Notes under the pieces: model-generated
What the model was told of the DNA's origin: nothing
Databases searched by the model: none
The model's input: the letters and a program-made list of their open reading frames with translations, nothing else
Shown: in pieces, positions 29,260 through 38,593 of the stretch
How the letters are laid out: every line of letters starts with the position of its first letter
Position numbering within the stretch: position 1 is the stretch's first letter
Source of the DNA: JACRCT01 sp049841135
GTDB taxonomy: Bacteria; Myxococcota; Myxococcia; Myxococcales; UBA5297
DNA: 64,000 nucleotides
Direction: 5' to 3'
Assembly (NCBI GenBank): GCA_049841135.1
Contig: JASGHK010000005.1
Location: forward strand, 1,116,001 to 1,180,000
Program-made: the position numbers and the translations under genes

Positions 29260-29694
29260 ATGAGGCTCGTGATCGTGCTGGCGGCGCTGAGCCTTGGGGC
29301 AGGCTGTTCTTTGTTCTGCCCTCCGCCCATGGACTGCGTCTCAAACGGCGCGGTCGTCGTGAGAGTCGTGGACGCGGACACGCAGGCGCCGCTGGGCAAT
29401 GTGACCGTGCTGGCCTCCTCCGGCGGCGGTACCTCCACCGAGGTGCCCAGGTGTCCCGATTACCTCACCGACGGCGACGTCGACGCGGGGCCGAGCAACT
29501 GCCGTTGGATCAGGGAGCCCGGCAAGTACCACCTCGTCATCCGCGCCCTCGGCTACGCCGAGGCCACGCTCGACGTGGAGTCCGAGCGGGACGTGTGCGG
29601 CGACCTGACCTCGCAGGTGCGCGATGTCCGCTTGCAGAAGCTCGGCTCGGCCGCGCAGCCGATGGTGAACGCCAGCGAGGCGTGCGGCGGATGA
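29260..29694 (+). CDS. Small lipoprotein with carboxypeptidase-regulatory-like fold
   Basis: A lipoprotein signal (VIVLAALSLGAGC) leads into a single domain of about 110 residues: VVVRVVDADTQAPLGNVTVL, then GKYHLVIRALGYAEATLDVE, the pattern of a carboxypeptidase-regulatory-like (transthyretin-like) beta-sandwich. Several Cys (FCPPPMDC, RCPDYL, NCRW, VCGD) probably form disulfides. The stop overlaps the start of the next gene as ATGA, so the two are translationally coupled. Function unknown; such domains usually bind or display other envelope parts. Confidence 0.8.
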   Translation: MRLVIVLAALSLGAGCSLFCPPPMDCVSNGAVVVRVVDADTQAPLGNVTVLASSGGGTSTEVPRCPDYLTDGDVDAGPSNCRWIREPGKYHLVIRALGYAEATLDVESERDVCGDLTSQVRDVRLQKLGSAAQPMVNASEACGG

Positions 29695-30458
29695 GCGGCC
29701 TGCGCGCGACCATGGCCCTGGTTGCGACTGCCGCCCTGGCTCTGGGCTGCGCGCGCCGCCCGCTGACCCCCGCCGAGTACGTCTCGCGCTACGAGGCGTC
29801 CTGCCCGGGTCCGCCCGACACGGTATGGGTCAAGGAAGGAACGCCCGCGTTCGACTACAGCACCCCAGATCTCAAGAGCAGGGCCAAGCCGCTGGTGGCT
29901 CGGCTCGAGGCGATCCGCGCCCAGCTCGACCACTGCGCCTCGCTCCCTGGGTTGTGGCCACGGGTTGAAGTCGCGCCGACCGGCACCTCGTTCGACCCGC
30001 CGACCGCACGTCCTGATTGCGCGTCCGACGCCTGCTTCCGTGAGGTGCTCACCGCTGCCCAGCTCGAGCAATCAGTGCAGTCGCCGATCAAGGTGAAGCT
30101 GGCGCTCAAGTTGAAGCCCACGCCCGACCCGAGGTGCTCGCCCAAGCCTGAGAACACAGGCACGGTCGACAAGGGCGAAGTCGGGAGGCTGATCCACGGC
30201 CACGCGGGCGAGTTGCGCGAGTGCTACGAGTCGGCGATGGACGCCTGGGGCGTGTTCAAGGGGCGGGTTACCACGACGTTCGAGATCGGAAACGACGGAA
30301 AGGTCGTGGACGCGAACGTGGTGCTCGACGACACGCCGGTCCAGCCGCTCGGGTGCTGCATCGTCTCCTCCATCAAGCGCTGGCGCTTTCCCAGGGTGAA
30401 CGGCTCCGGCTCGGTGATCGTGACGTACCCGTGGGTCTTCAAGACCAGTGGGAAGTGA
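29691..30458 (+). CDS. Lipoprotein with AgmX/PglI C-terminal-like domain
   Basis: The protein has a lipoprotein signal (VATAALALGC), a central region of unknown fold, and a C-terminal segment matching the AgmX/PglI domain: VGRLIHGHAGELRECYESAM, FKGRVTTTFEIGNDGKVVDA, GCCIVSSIKRWRFPRVNGSG and VIVTYPWVF. In Myxococcus this domain occurs in gliding-motility and energy-coupling (TonB-like) proteins of the envelope. The gene is coupled by ATGA to the upstream lipoprotein. A role in envelope force transmission is possible, but the short size (255 residues) and lack of other motility genes argue for caution. Confidence 0.82.
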   Translation: MSGLRATMALVATAALALGCARRPLTPAEYVSRYEASCPGPPDTVWVKEGTPAFDYSTPDLKSRAKPLVARLEAIRAQLDHCASLPGLWPRVEVAPTGTSFDPPTARPDCASDACFREVLTAAQLEQSVQSPIKVKLALKLKPTPDPRCSPKPENTGTVDKGEVGRLIHGHAGELRECYESAMDAWGVFKGRVTTTFEIGNDGKVVDANVVLDDTPVQPLGCCIVSSIKRWRFPRVNGSGSVIVTYPWVFKTSGK

Positions 30459-30699
30459 AGACTCGCCTCCCTCTACAAGCCCTCACCCCGACCGTTCCGG
30501 CGGTGGCGCCTGAGCACGAAGGCCTGATAGAGCCTGGTATGGACGCGGACTGGCCGGGCTGCCCGGCGGTGCTCGAAAGAACTAGCTGACGTCCTTCACC
30601 TTTCTGGACGCTCGCCGAGCCGCTTCAACGCCCTGCGCCCCCGCGGCAGGTACTCATCCCAGAAGTCGCTGTCCTCTTCAGTCCTGGCGCCAAGGACTT

Positions 30700-32341
30700 T
30701 CAGCGACTTGAGCCCTCGCAGCTCAGCGCCTCGGCGATGGCCTCGTCCGACCTGGCCCCGTCGCAGATCTGCCGGAAGCGCTCCCGGGTCGGGATGAATC
30801 GGGCGTCGACTTCGATGGCCCTCGGGAGCGGGAAGGTCACGTGCAGCGTCCCGAGCTTCGCCTGCTGCGTGCAGTCCTCGCCGTTTCGGTCCAGGAGCCG
30901 GAGCTTCGGCCGCTCCTTGAAGCTGAACGACAGCGTGGACCTCTCGATCCCCACCACGATCTGCAGGCGATGCATGCGACGGCCCTCGTCGAAGTAGAGC
31001 GGCACCGCCATCCGGACGTCGGCGTTCAGGTCCAGGTCGCTTTGCGCGCCGCGGGCGAAGCGGCGGAACACCGCGCGGTCCGCCGAGGTCCCGGCTGGCT
31101 CCTGGCCGCTCTCGAGCCTCACCGTGGACTCCGCCCCTCGGAAGAGCGCCTCCGCCTCGTCGATCTCCTCCCCGAGGGAGCCCGGATTCACCTCGCCTTC
31201 CCTCGGGAAGCGTCCATAGAGGACGCCTTCACCGAACAGCCCGAGGAGCTCCCCCGCGCAGGAAGGCGTAAGCGTCGCCGAAGCGCCGATACAGCTCGAA
31301 TAGCGGCTCCACCGTCAGCTCCGGGCGGACCACCACGGTGATGGATCTCGCCGCTCCGACCGTGACTGCTTCCAGCTGCTTGATGTGCGTCTCGCGGGTG
31401 AACCCGAACATCGCCTTGAAGAGCGACTCCAGGCCCTTTCGATAGCGCGGACCGATCGTCAGGCGCGCCCCTTCGGCCAGGAAGAGCGCAGCGAGTGCGT
31501 GGAGTTGGTGCGTGTACCAGCCGTCCTCGGGCTTGGGCAGCGTCGAATGGCGGCCGTCGAGGATGCGCGCCATCAGCTCGTCCACGAGCCTGAACCCGTC
31601 GGGGATGGGGCGCGAACCGTAGAGCGCCCGAACCAGGCGCGTCTCCGGCGAGCTGGATGTTGGGAACACTGCTGGCGGCAACGCGCCCTCTGCATCGAGC
31701 AGCGACGGCCGCGCGCGCGGCCCGGTGATCCGCTCCGGAACCCGCTGCAGGAAGTCGTAGGCGGCGGACAGCTCGGAGCTCTGCAGCGCCTCGCGCAGCA
31801 GCTGGGCGACCTTCGGCTCGAGCGGCGCGGCCAGCAGCCGGTCATGGCGAAAGATGCGCTGGCGCTCCTCGGTCTCGGACCACATCCCCACCGGCGTCGA
31901 GAGCGCCTTGTCCGCCTGGAACTTGGCGACGATCAGGCGCGCCTTCATCCTCAACTTGCCGGCGTCGGGCAGCGCCTCGCCGGCGAGCGAGGCCGCCGCG
32001 GCCAGCAGCGCCTCCCCGTCGATGCCGTCGGAACGACCGGCGAGCACGCCACGCAGACGGTCCGCGAGCGACCTGCGTCCCAGGCGCCCATCGACGCCGT
32101 GATGGAGGAGGCGCTCGATGCCCAGAACGATCCGCTCGTCGATGCGCTTGCCCTTCCACAGAAGGGCGAAGGCTGGAGTGTAGGAATTGGCGGGCCCAAG
32201 GCACTCCGCAAGCGACCGGGCGCACATGTGCGGGGGCGTTGGCTCCCATTCCTCAACTTCCGCGTTCAGGTGCTGTGTGGACGGGTCGAGGTGCACCTCG
32301 ACCCATCCGCCGCCTTCTGCGAGATACACGCGCTCGCTCAT
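30700..32341 (-). CDS. Unrecognised cytosolic protein of about 547 residues (one +1 frameshift)
   Basis: No known domain was recognised. The N-terminus is compact and beta-rich (RVYLAEGGGWVEVHLDPST), followed by long helical stretches (DGWYTHQLHALAALFLAEGA, KGLESLFKAMFGFTRETHIK) and a C-terminal region with many charged strands (RMAVPLYFDEGRRMHRLQIV, DRNGEDCTQQAKLGTLHVTF). No signal or membrane helix. The frame break is in a run of five C after GAGCTC at 31246-31255; removing one C gives FLRGELLGLFGEGVLYGRFP. The start at 32341 has GGAGGGAGAGACC upstream. It ends a three-gene reverse-strand row with the SUFU-like fusion and the protease. Confidence 0.75.
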
Positions 32342-32438
32342 GGTCTCTCCCTCCACGCTACCGCGACCCAAGGCCTGGCATGCGCAGTCCTAACGCGGTC
32401 AGGTCGAGGACCGGGCAACCGACGAGCGTCGGACGCCT

Positions 32439-34295
32439 CTACGAAAGCCTCAGCTTCCACCGGGCCGCTCGGGACTCCGGCGACATCTTGCCGATGCGCT
32501 CTCGAAGGCCGGAGCTGCCCCGTTGACGTGCCTCGACGTACTCGCCCTCGGCGAGCGGAACGAGCTCGAGGAGGTGGATCATGGGCCCCTGGGCGATGCG
32601 GATGCTGCCAGCATTCGCAAGGACGAAGCCCGCGGCGCCCACCTCGGGGACCGCAATGCCGATGGTGTCGCCCGGCTTGAAGATGTCGCCCGGGGCCTGT
32701 TGCAGGTGCACCTGTGCAGCGACCCGCGCGAGCGTGTTGGCGATGAGCGGGTGATGCGCCTGCATGGCTGCAACGAGCTCGACGTGGTCGGTCCCGTTGG
32801 CGGACTCGCCGAAGGCTTGCGCAACGCGGCCCACCCCGTTGCTGCTCATGAAGTAGCCGCGCCCGGTCCGAGCCTCCCACACGTCGATCTCGAACGGCGG
32901 GTAGTCACCCTCCAGCCTGGGCGTAAGACCCGTGAACTGATGCGCGTCGAGCGAGTCGGCGAGTGCGCTCCGGAGAAGCTCCTTGTACGTGTTGAGCGCA
33001 ATCCGGGGCTGCCTTCCCTGCGGCGACTCGGCCCATTTCGCCCGTACCCCGCCCTTGGAGATCCGCTGGAGATGAAGCAGGCCACTCGACAGGGATGCAC
33101 CAGTCTCCGCCTGCACCGCTATCGCCGCGGCTTGGTCGATCACCTTGTCTTCAACGAGATAGGTCTCGGCATCGCCCTCGACCAACGCCATGGGCGCGGC
33201 TCCGACGGGTTGCCCCACAGGAACCTCGAGACGCTCGCCTGGTTTGAGCGGCTCGTTGGAGTGGACCATCCGTGAGCACGCAACGAGGAGGGCCTCCCGC
33301 GCCCGGTCGAGCTCCCAGGGGTCGTCGACGTCCACTTCGACGCTCACGTTGGGCTGAGCCTGAAGCACCATTCCGTAGGTGGAGTAGATCCCGTACCTGC
33401 AATCGACGGAGAACCCGATCCAGGCGCCGAAGGGCCGGCAGTTCGGGTCGTCGAGGTCCCCGAGGCGTGTCCGGAAAGTGTCGGCACCGACGAGGGTGCC
33501 CGCTTGAGGAAGAACGACCGCGCAGCCGTGCTTGCTCAATTCGAGAGCAATCTTGGAGAGGTCGCGCAGCGGGCCGTCGGCGGACCAGGGGTCGAAAGCG
33601 TTCCCGGTCACCCGAAACAAGGGGACCTGCCCAGGAATGCCGAGTGACAGGCCGATGAAACCTTGCCCCGGCTGAAAGCTCTCGGGCGCACCGAGCTGGG
33701 CCAGACGGTTGCGCGGGAAGGGTCCCTCGCCGATGTAGGCGATGGCGTCGTGCCTCCCGATCCCGAGGTGAAAGCCACCCTCGGTGTTGACGCGTATCCC
33801 AGCCGCTTCGAGCCCCATCCGCTGAGCCCACTCGGAGAACGCCCCCGGCCGCCGGGGTGGGGCTTCGGCCAAGAGCACGATGACCCACCCGAGGACTTGA
33901 GACGCCGCAGCCGCCTCCTCAACCGGGTTGAGCGGCTTCCGCTCGATCCCAAGCGCCGCGTCTCGCTTCGCGAGCAAGGCGTCGTACGTCGCTGCGTCCG
34001 ACTTGAGCTTCACCTCTGTGGCCTTCCAGCCACCGAGTGGGCTCGGCGATACCGCGACCACCTCGACCGCGAGGCCGACCGCGGGCTCGAACCCTCTGCA
34101 CCCGGACTTGCCAAACTTGATCGGGGCCTGGTTCTCGGCCGCGAGCGTCCCCAGGCCGTCGGTCGGAACAAACGAGGTGATCTTCGCCGGGAAGGGGACC
34201 TGTGGGGGCTCGGCGCTGGCGGGTTCACTTGCAGCGGCCGGAGCGGGCGGACTGTTGGCTGCCGGGGAACGTCTGAAGCGGTCGAAGAAGCCCAT
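32439..34295 (-). CDS. Cold-shock-like / DUF4261-like / SUFU-like fusion protein
   Basis: Three regions can be told apart in 618 residues. Residues about 35-110 resemble a degenerate cold-shock OB fold (AKITSFVPTDGLGTLAAEN). Residues about 130-330 resemble DUF4261 (WVIVLLAEAPPRRPGAF, then LSKIALELSKHGCAVVLPQ and YSTYGMVLQAQPNVSVEVD). The C-terminus fits the suppressor-of-fused fold (DHVELVAAMQAHHPLIANTL, AAGFVLANAGSIRIAQG, MIHLLELVPLAEGEYVEARQ). In bacteria SUFU and DUF4261 domains occur in immunity-like proteins against secreted toxins, so a protective role is a fair guess; no toxin gene is adjacent. The ATG at 34295 has TAGGAG upstream. The frame is intact. Confidence 0.75.
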   Translation of the reverse strand: MGFFDRFRRSPAANSPPAPAAASEPASAEPPQVPFPAKITSFVPTDGLGTLAAENQAPIKFGKSGCRGFEPAVGLAVEVVAVSPSPLGGWKATEVKLKSDAATYDALLAKRDAALGIERKPLNPVEEAAAASQVLGWVIVLLAEAPPRRPGAFSEWAQRMGLEAAGIRVNTEGGFHLGIGRHDAIAYIGEGPFPRNRLAQLGAPESFQPGQGFIGLSLGIPGQVPLFRVTGNAFDPWSADGPLRDLSKIALELSKHGCAVVLPQAGTLVGADTFRTRLGDLDDPNCRPFGAWIGFSVDCRYGIYSTYGMVLQAQPNVSVEVDVDDPWELDRAREALLVACSRMVHSNEPLKPGERLEVPVGQPVGAAPMALVEGDAETYLVEDKVIDQAAAIAVQAETGASLSSGLLHLQRISKGGVRAKWAESPQGRQPRIALNTYKELLRSALADSLDAHQFTGLTPRLEGDYPPFEIDVWEARTGRGYFMSSNGVGRVAQAFGESANGTDHVELVAAMQAHHPLIANTLARVAAQVHLQQAPGDIFKPGDTIGIAVPEVGAAGFVLANAGSIRIAQGPMIHLLELVPLAEGEYVEARQRGSSGLRERIGKMSPESRAARWKLRLS

Positions 34296-34383
34296 GGCCG
34301 GACTCCTACCACGAGCCGATAGCGCGAACCCAAAGCGGCCCGTTCCGCAATAAACGACCGCCTCCAAGGTCGGCGCGCGGCTG

Positions 34384-35520
34384 CTAATGCAACCCCACGC
34401 GCCAGGCTCGCTGGTCGCCTTGCTCGAGGACGAGCTCGAGCCCGTCGGGGCGGCGCTTGGGAATGCAGCGCGCAGGAACCCTGGCCTCGCCGAGGAACAA
34501 GCTTTCCTCGAGGTGGTGCTGCGTCAACCAGCGCAGCATCCGCGCCTCGCTCAAGGCAGCAGCCTCGGGGCCGAGGGGTTCCCATCGCGCGACGGCGACG
34601 ACTTGACGGCACAGCTCGCGGCCGTTGCGGCGCACGGCGAGGTCCGCCTCCAGCGTCTGGGGAGCGCCCGAAGGCCAGCGCGCGAGCAGGGTGGCGGTCG
34701 CCGATCCATCGGTCTCGAGGCGCGCGGCCACGAGTCCAGGCCGGGTGAACGCGCGGCGGATGGCTTCGCGGTCCCGCTCGTCCGCGCGCCCGACTCGTTC
34801 GAGCAGGGCTTGCCACACCGGCGACTCGAGCTCCACGTTGCGCACGAAGCCGCCGGTCGCGGCGTAGTTGACGGGCAGCGCCAGCCCCATGCCCTGTGAG
34901 TCGAAGGCCAACATCGAGACCACGCCCACCAACTGGCCCCGCGGGTCGACGAGCGCCGCACCGCTGTCGCCGGGCCAGACGGGGCCGTCGAACTGCAGCA
35001 TCCCGATGCCCAGGTGGTTCCGTCCGACGGCGCGGACGCGGACCGCGCGCAGGTCCTCCGCGCCCCGAACGGAAGCGACGTATGCGGGGGCTCCCTCCCC
35101 GAGCGCCGCCGCGTCGGCCAGGGGGAGTGGCGAAACCGACGCGCCGGGGACCTCGAGCAGGGCGAGATCGAGCCAGGGATCGGACTGAACGACCGTGGCG
35201 ATGATGTCGCGCCCGTCGGCGAGCCAGACTCGAGGCGGCTCGGCGCCCGGGCACAGTACGTGGGCGTTCGTGAGCAGCCGCTCGTCGCCGACGAAGACCC
35301 CGGTCCCGACCGAGCGCTGGCAGGCGACGGCCGCGATGGACTTCGCCGCGCCCAGAGGGGCGTCTCGCGGAAAGGCCTCGGGCTCCATCGCGACGACCGC
35401 CGTCGGCGCCGCCGAGGACGGCGGATGGCGCAAGCTCGCACCGGAGGCGAAGAAGAACCAGAGCCCCGCTCCGCCGAGCGCGAGGACCGCCAGCAGGCTG
35501 CGCAATAACCTCGGGGCCAT
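34384..35520 (-). CDS. Membrane-anchored trypsin-like serine protease
   Basis: An N-terminal membrane anchor (LLAVLALGGAGLWFFFA) precedes an S1-type domain with all three catalytic residues: His in RLLTNAHVLC (near residue 84), Asp in SDPWLDLALLEV (near 119) and Ser in PVWPGDSGAALVDPRGQL (near 184). There is no PDZ domain, so it differs from HtrA/DegP. The last 150 residues form an extra region of unknown fold ending RAWRVGLH. It probably acts in the periplasm, possibly in protein quality control or processing. The gene ends 88 bases before the SUFU-like gene's start and may be co-transcribed. Confidence 0.88.
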   Translation of the reverse strand: MAPRLLRSLLAVLALGGAGLWFFFASGASLRHPPSSAAPTAVVAMEPEAFPRDAPLGAAKSIAAVACQRSVGTGVFVGDERLLTNAHVLCPGAEPPRVWLADGRDIIATVVQSDPWLDLALLEVPGASVSPLPLADAAALGEGAPAYVASVRGAEDLRAVRVRAVGRNHLGIGMLQFDGPVWPGDSGAALVDPRGQLVGVVSMLAFDSQGMGLALPVNYAATGGFVRNVELESPVWQALLERVGRADERDREAIRRAFTRPGLVAARLETDGSATATLLARWPSGAPQTLEADLAVRRNGRELCRQVVAVARWEPLGPEAAALSEARMLRWLTQHHLEESLFLGEARVPARCIPKRRPDGLELVLEQGDQRAWRVGLH

Positions 35521-35645
35521 CGGGGAGATGACAGCCCGAACGCGACAGAAGTTCCAGGGCCTTCGCCCCAAGACGAGAGTCCTGCTCGGAGGTGAAGCGG
35601 GAGCTGGCCTCGCCCTCTCCTGCCACTTGATGGCAGCATCTCTCC

Positions 35646-36345
35646 ATGCCCCGCGCCGAGCGGCTCCTGCGCCTCGTCCAGCTCCTCCGCCGCCACCGCG
35701 CCCCGGTGACCGCGACGGCGCTCGCCGACGAGGCTCGGGGTGTCGGTCCGATCGATCTACCGAGACATCGACACCCTGCGCGGTCAGGGCGCGACCATCG
35801 AAGGCGAGGCGGGCGTCGGCTACCTGCTCCGTCCCGGCTTCATGCTCCCGCCGCTCATGTTCGTGGACGAGGAGCTCGAGGCCCTCGTGCTCGGCCTGCG
35901 GCTCGCCGCCAGACACGGCGACGCCGCGCTGGGCCGCGCCGCGGTCGAGGTCGTGGCCAAGCTCCGCGCCGTGCTGCCGCGCGACCTGCGGGCCGTGGTG
36001 GACGAGACCGAGCTCCTCGCCGGACCGGCGCCCGCGCGCCCGCCCGAGCAAGTGGACCTCGCCGTCATCCGCCGCTGCCTGCGCGAGCAGCGCAAGGCGC
36101 GCATCGGCTACGTGGACAAGGACGGTGTGCGGACCGAGCGGATCATCTGGCCGGTGGCGCTGGGCTTCTTCGAGCGGGTCCGCATCCTGGTCGCCTGGAG
36201 CGAGGAGCGCTCCGACTTCCGGAACTTCCGGACCGACCGGATCCAGGCGTTCGTCCAGCTCCCGGAGCGCATCGGCCGCCCGCGGGCGGCGCTGGCGGCC
36301 GAGTGGCGAGCCCGCGAGGGGATCGCGCCGCAGCTGCCGGGGTAA
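35646..36345 (+). CDS. WYL-domain HTH transcriptional regulator, YafY-like (one +1 frameshift)
   Basis: The N-terminus is a winged HTH (AERLLRLVQLLRRHRAPVTA then DELGVSVRSIYRDIDTLRGQ) and the rest is a WYL domain (VIRRCLREQRKARIGYVDK, RTERIIWPVALGFFERVRIL, FRTDRIQAFVQLPERI). The frame break is GAGgCTC at 35730-35736; removing a G restores ADELGVSVRSIYRD, the family consensus. Corrected length is about 232 residues, typical for YafY-type regulators. The VOC protein gene follows in the same direction and may be its target. WYL domains sense ligands, often nucleic acid or small molecules; here unknown. Confidence 0.9.
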
Positions 36346-36460
36346 CAGCCGGCCCCCCGCCTGGGCTTCGGCACTGCTGACAATTTCTGGCAGCGCGGGT
36401 CCGCATGTTCTCCCTCGCCGGGCGGCGATCCCCGCCGACCCCGCGATCCCAGGAGAGGCC

Positions 36461-36827
36461 ATGACCCCGACTTACGTCCTGCTCTACGTCGAGAACCCGC
36501 TGAAGAGCGCCGAGCTTCTACGCCGCGCTGCTCGGGCAAAAGCCCGTCGAGGCGGCGCCCACCTTCGTCCTCTTCGTGCTCCCCACCGGGCTGAAGCTCG
36601 GGCTGTGGGTGCGCGGCGAGGTCGCGCCGCCGGTGACGGCCGCACCCGGCGGCAGCGAGCTCTGCTTCAAGGAGCCGAGCACCGACGCGGTCCGCGCGCG
36701 CCTCGCCGAGTGGCGCGAGAAGGGGCTGCGCATCGTCCAGGAGCCGGTGCAGATGGACTTCGGGTTCACCTTCACGGCGATCGACCCTGACGGGCACAGG
36801 CTGCGGGTCTTTGCGCCCCAGGACTGA
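36461..36827 (+). CDS. VOC (glyoxalase/bleomycin-resistance-like) protein (one +1 frameshift)
   Basis: About 121 residues with the VOC pattern: TYVLLYVENPLKSAE, YAALLGQKPVEAAPTFVLFV, LPTGLKLGLWVRGEV, then GSELCFKEPSTDAV and FTFTAIDPDGHRLRVFAPQD. The frame breaks at 36512-36518 (GAGCTtC); removing one T gives KSAELYAALLGQ, a normal family start. The ATG at 36461 has AGGAGAGG upstream. Family members include metal-dependent glyoxalases and drug-binding proteins; too few metal ligands are certain to assign a reaction. It follows the WYL regulator directly. Confidence 0.85.
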
Positions 36828-36940
36828 GACGGCCGCGGAGACCCGCGCGTGCAGCGAATGAGGCTTCGCTGCCGCACGCCACCCCATGGGCCGTCGCGAT
36901 GCCGTGGAGGAGGGCGGCGCGACGGCCCGAGGACGGGCGA

Positions 36941-38428
36941 TCAGCGGTCGAACTTCGGGACGTCCACCGGGAAGGTCGGCAACGCCCTGCTGCCGGCGTA
37001 CGACTTCCAGACGCTGTAGGCGGGGCGCGACTTGGGGTCCCGCGCCGCCGAGCCGATGGCCTCCACGACCCGCATGGCCAGCTCGGAGCCGCCCGCGATC
37101 ATCGGGCCGACCTTCTGCGCGGCGACCGTCACCTGCGTCGACCCGGAGTCGAGCAGCAGCTCCACCACGGCGCCCTCCTGCGGGTAGGTCAGCAGGCCGC
37201 CCGTGTCGATCTGGGCCAGCTGCAACGCGCCGGCGCCGTCCTTCAGCTCGACGACCTCGGGCAGGTGCGTGTGGCCGCACAGGTAGGCGACGACGTTCGG
37301 ATAGTGGAGCAGGAGCTCCTTGAGCTTCTTGAGCGGCTCGGCCTCGACGACCTGGCCCACCGCGCCCAGGCCGCCGTTCGAGCGCTTGACGTCCATGAGC
37401 GGGTGGTGCGCCGCGATGACCACCACGTTCTGCCGCGTCGTCGGCGCGTCGAGCGTGTCGTTGAGCCAGGCGAGCTGCGCATCGTCCATCTCGCCGTCCG
37501 CGCCGCCCTTGTCGCTGCTGGTGCGCAGCGAGACGAGCTGCAACCCGGGGCGGCCGTCGGCCGGGGCGCGCACGACCACCGTGTAGTAACCGCCCGAGGG
37601 ATCCGGGGAGAGGTCGTAGCCGTGGCGCTCGGAGCCGAAGGCCTGCCGGGTGGGCTCGTGCACGCCGATTTCGGAGATCGCCGCGTTCGCCACCTCGATG
37701 TGCGTGGCGTGGTCCTGCATCAGGCCGTCCCCGTTGCCGTCGAAGAGGGTGCGGACCGACGCCGACATGTCGACGCTGTTGAGGTAGACGCCGACGAAGG
37801 CGTCCTTGTGGTTCCACAGGCCGAAGGCGAGGACGTCGTGGTTGCCGATGACGTTGAGGAACGGCGCCTCGAGCTTGTGCGCGTTGTACAGGAACCGCCG
37901 CAGCTCGCTGCGCAGCCCGCTGTCGGTGGCGTCGCCGGTGTGGACGACCAGGTCGAGCGGGTACTGCTTGTGGACGGCGTTGAGGGTGAGGACCTCGGCG
38001 AGCCAGACGTAGGCGCTGTTGACCTCCATCAGCGCGTCGCGCCGGGTGCCCTCGATGGGCGTGTAGGCGTTGCTCGCCGACTCGAGGATGTCGGTCTCCA
38101 CGCCGCCGAGCAGGGTCGCGCGCTCCTCGCGGACCTGGACGTCGGTGACGTGCGCGATGCGCCCGAAGGCGTCGGCGTGCAGGGTGGCGAGCGAGGGGTA
38201 GAGCGCCACCGAAGCCTCGGCCTGGACGCGGTCGAGGTCCGCGTAGACGTCCTTCAGCTCGCGGTAGGCGCGCTCGCCGCTGACCGTGGCTCCGGGGGGC
38301 GCCACGGCCTTGTCGGCGATGAGGATCTTGAGGCGCTGCAGGTCCTTCCCGCAGCCGGTCGCGAGCGTCAAGGCGAGGGCGGCGGTGAGGAGGCGCGCCG
38401 CGCACGAGGAGTCGAAGCGAGATGGCAT
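36941..38428 (-). CDS. Calcineurin-like metallophosphoesterase lipoprotein
   Basis: A lipoprotein signal (LLTAALALTLATGC) precedes a metallophosphoesterase domain of about 420 residues with DLVVHTGDATD, FLNVIGNHDV, VVVIAAHHPL and YLCGHTHLPEV, the GD, GNHD, H and GHxH motifs. The first motif reads HVTDVQV rather than the common D-x-H; a Gln here is known in some subfamilies. No frame problem. It is probably exported and tethered to the outer membrane, acting on an unknown phosphate ester. It lies next to, but is transcribed the same way as, the siroheme dehydrogenase gene. Confidence 0.88.
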   Translation of the reverse strand: MPSRFDSSCAARLLTAALALTLATGCGKDLQRLKILIADKAVAPPGATVSGERAYRELKDVYADLDRVQAEASVALYPSLATLHADAFGRIAHVTDVQVREERATLLGGVETDILESASNAYTPIEGTRRDALMEVNSAYVWLAEVLTLNAVHKQYPLDLVVHTGDATDSGLRSELRRFLYNAHKLEAPFLNVIGNHDVLAFGLWNHKDAFVGVYLNSVDMSASVRTLFDGNGDGLMQDHATHIEVANAAISEIGVHEPTRQAFGSERHGYDLSPDPSGGYYTVVVRAPADGRPGLQLVSLRTSSDKGGADGEMDDAQLAWLNDTLDAPTTRQNVVVIAAHHPLMDVKRSNGGLGAVGQVVEAEPLKKLKELLLHYPNVVAYLCGHTHLPEVVELKDGAGALQLAQIDTGGLLTYPQEGAVVELLLDSGSTQVTVAAQKVGPMIAGGSELAMRVVEAIGSAARDPKSRPAYSVWKSYAGSRALPTFPVDVPKFDR

Positions 38429-38593
38429 GGTCTGTCGTCCGGTTCAAGTGGGGCAGCGCTGGATGGGTCCAGGCAGCCGACGGCCCTGGGAGGGACTCTA
38501 TCGCACTGGCCTTGGCCTTCCTCCGCCACCACCGTCAGCGCGTGGACGCGATGGCAACGCGGCGCCGGCGATGCGAACGGCGTTTCAGTCTCT

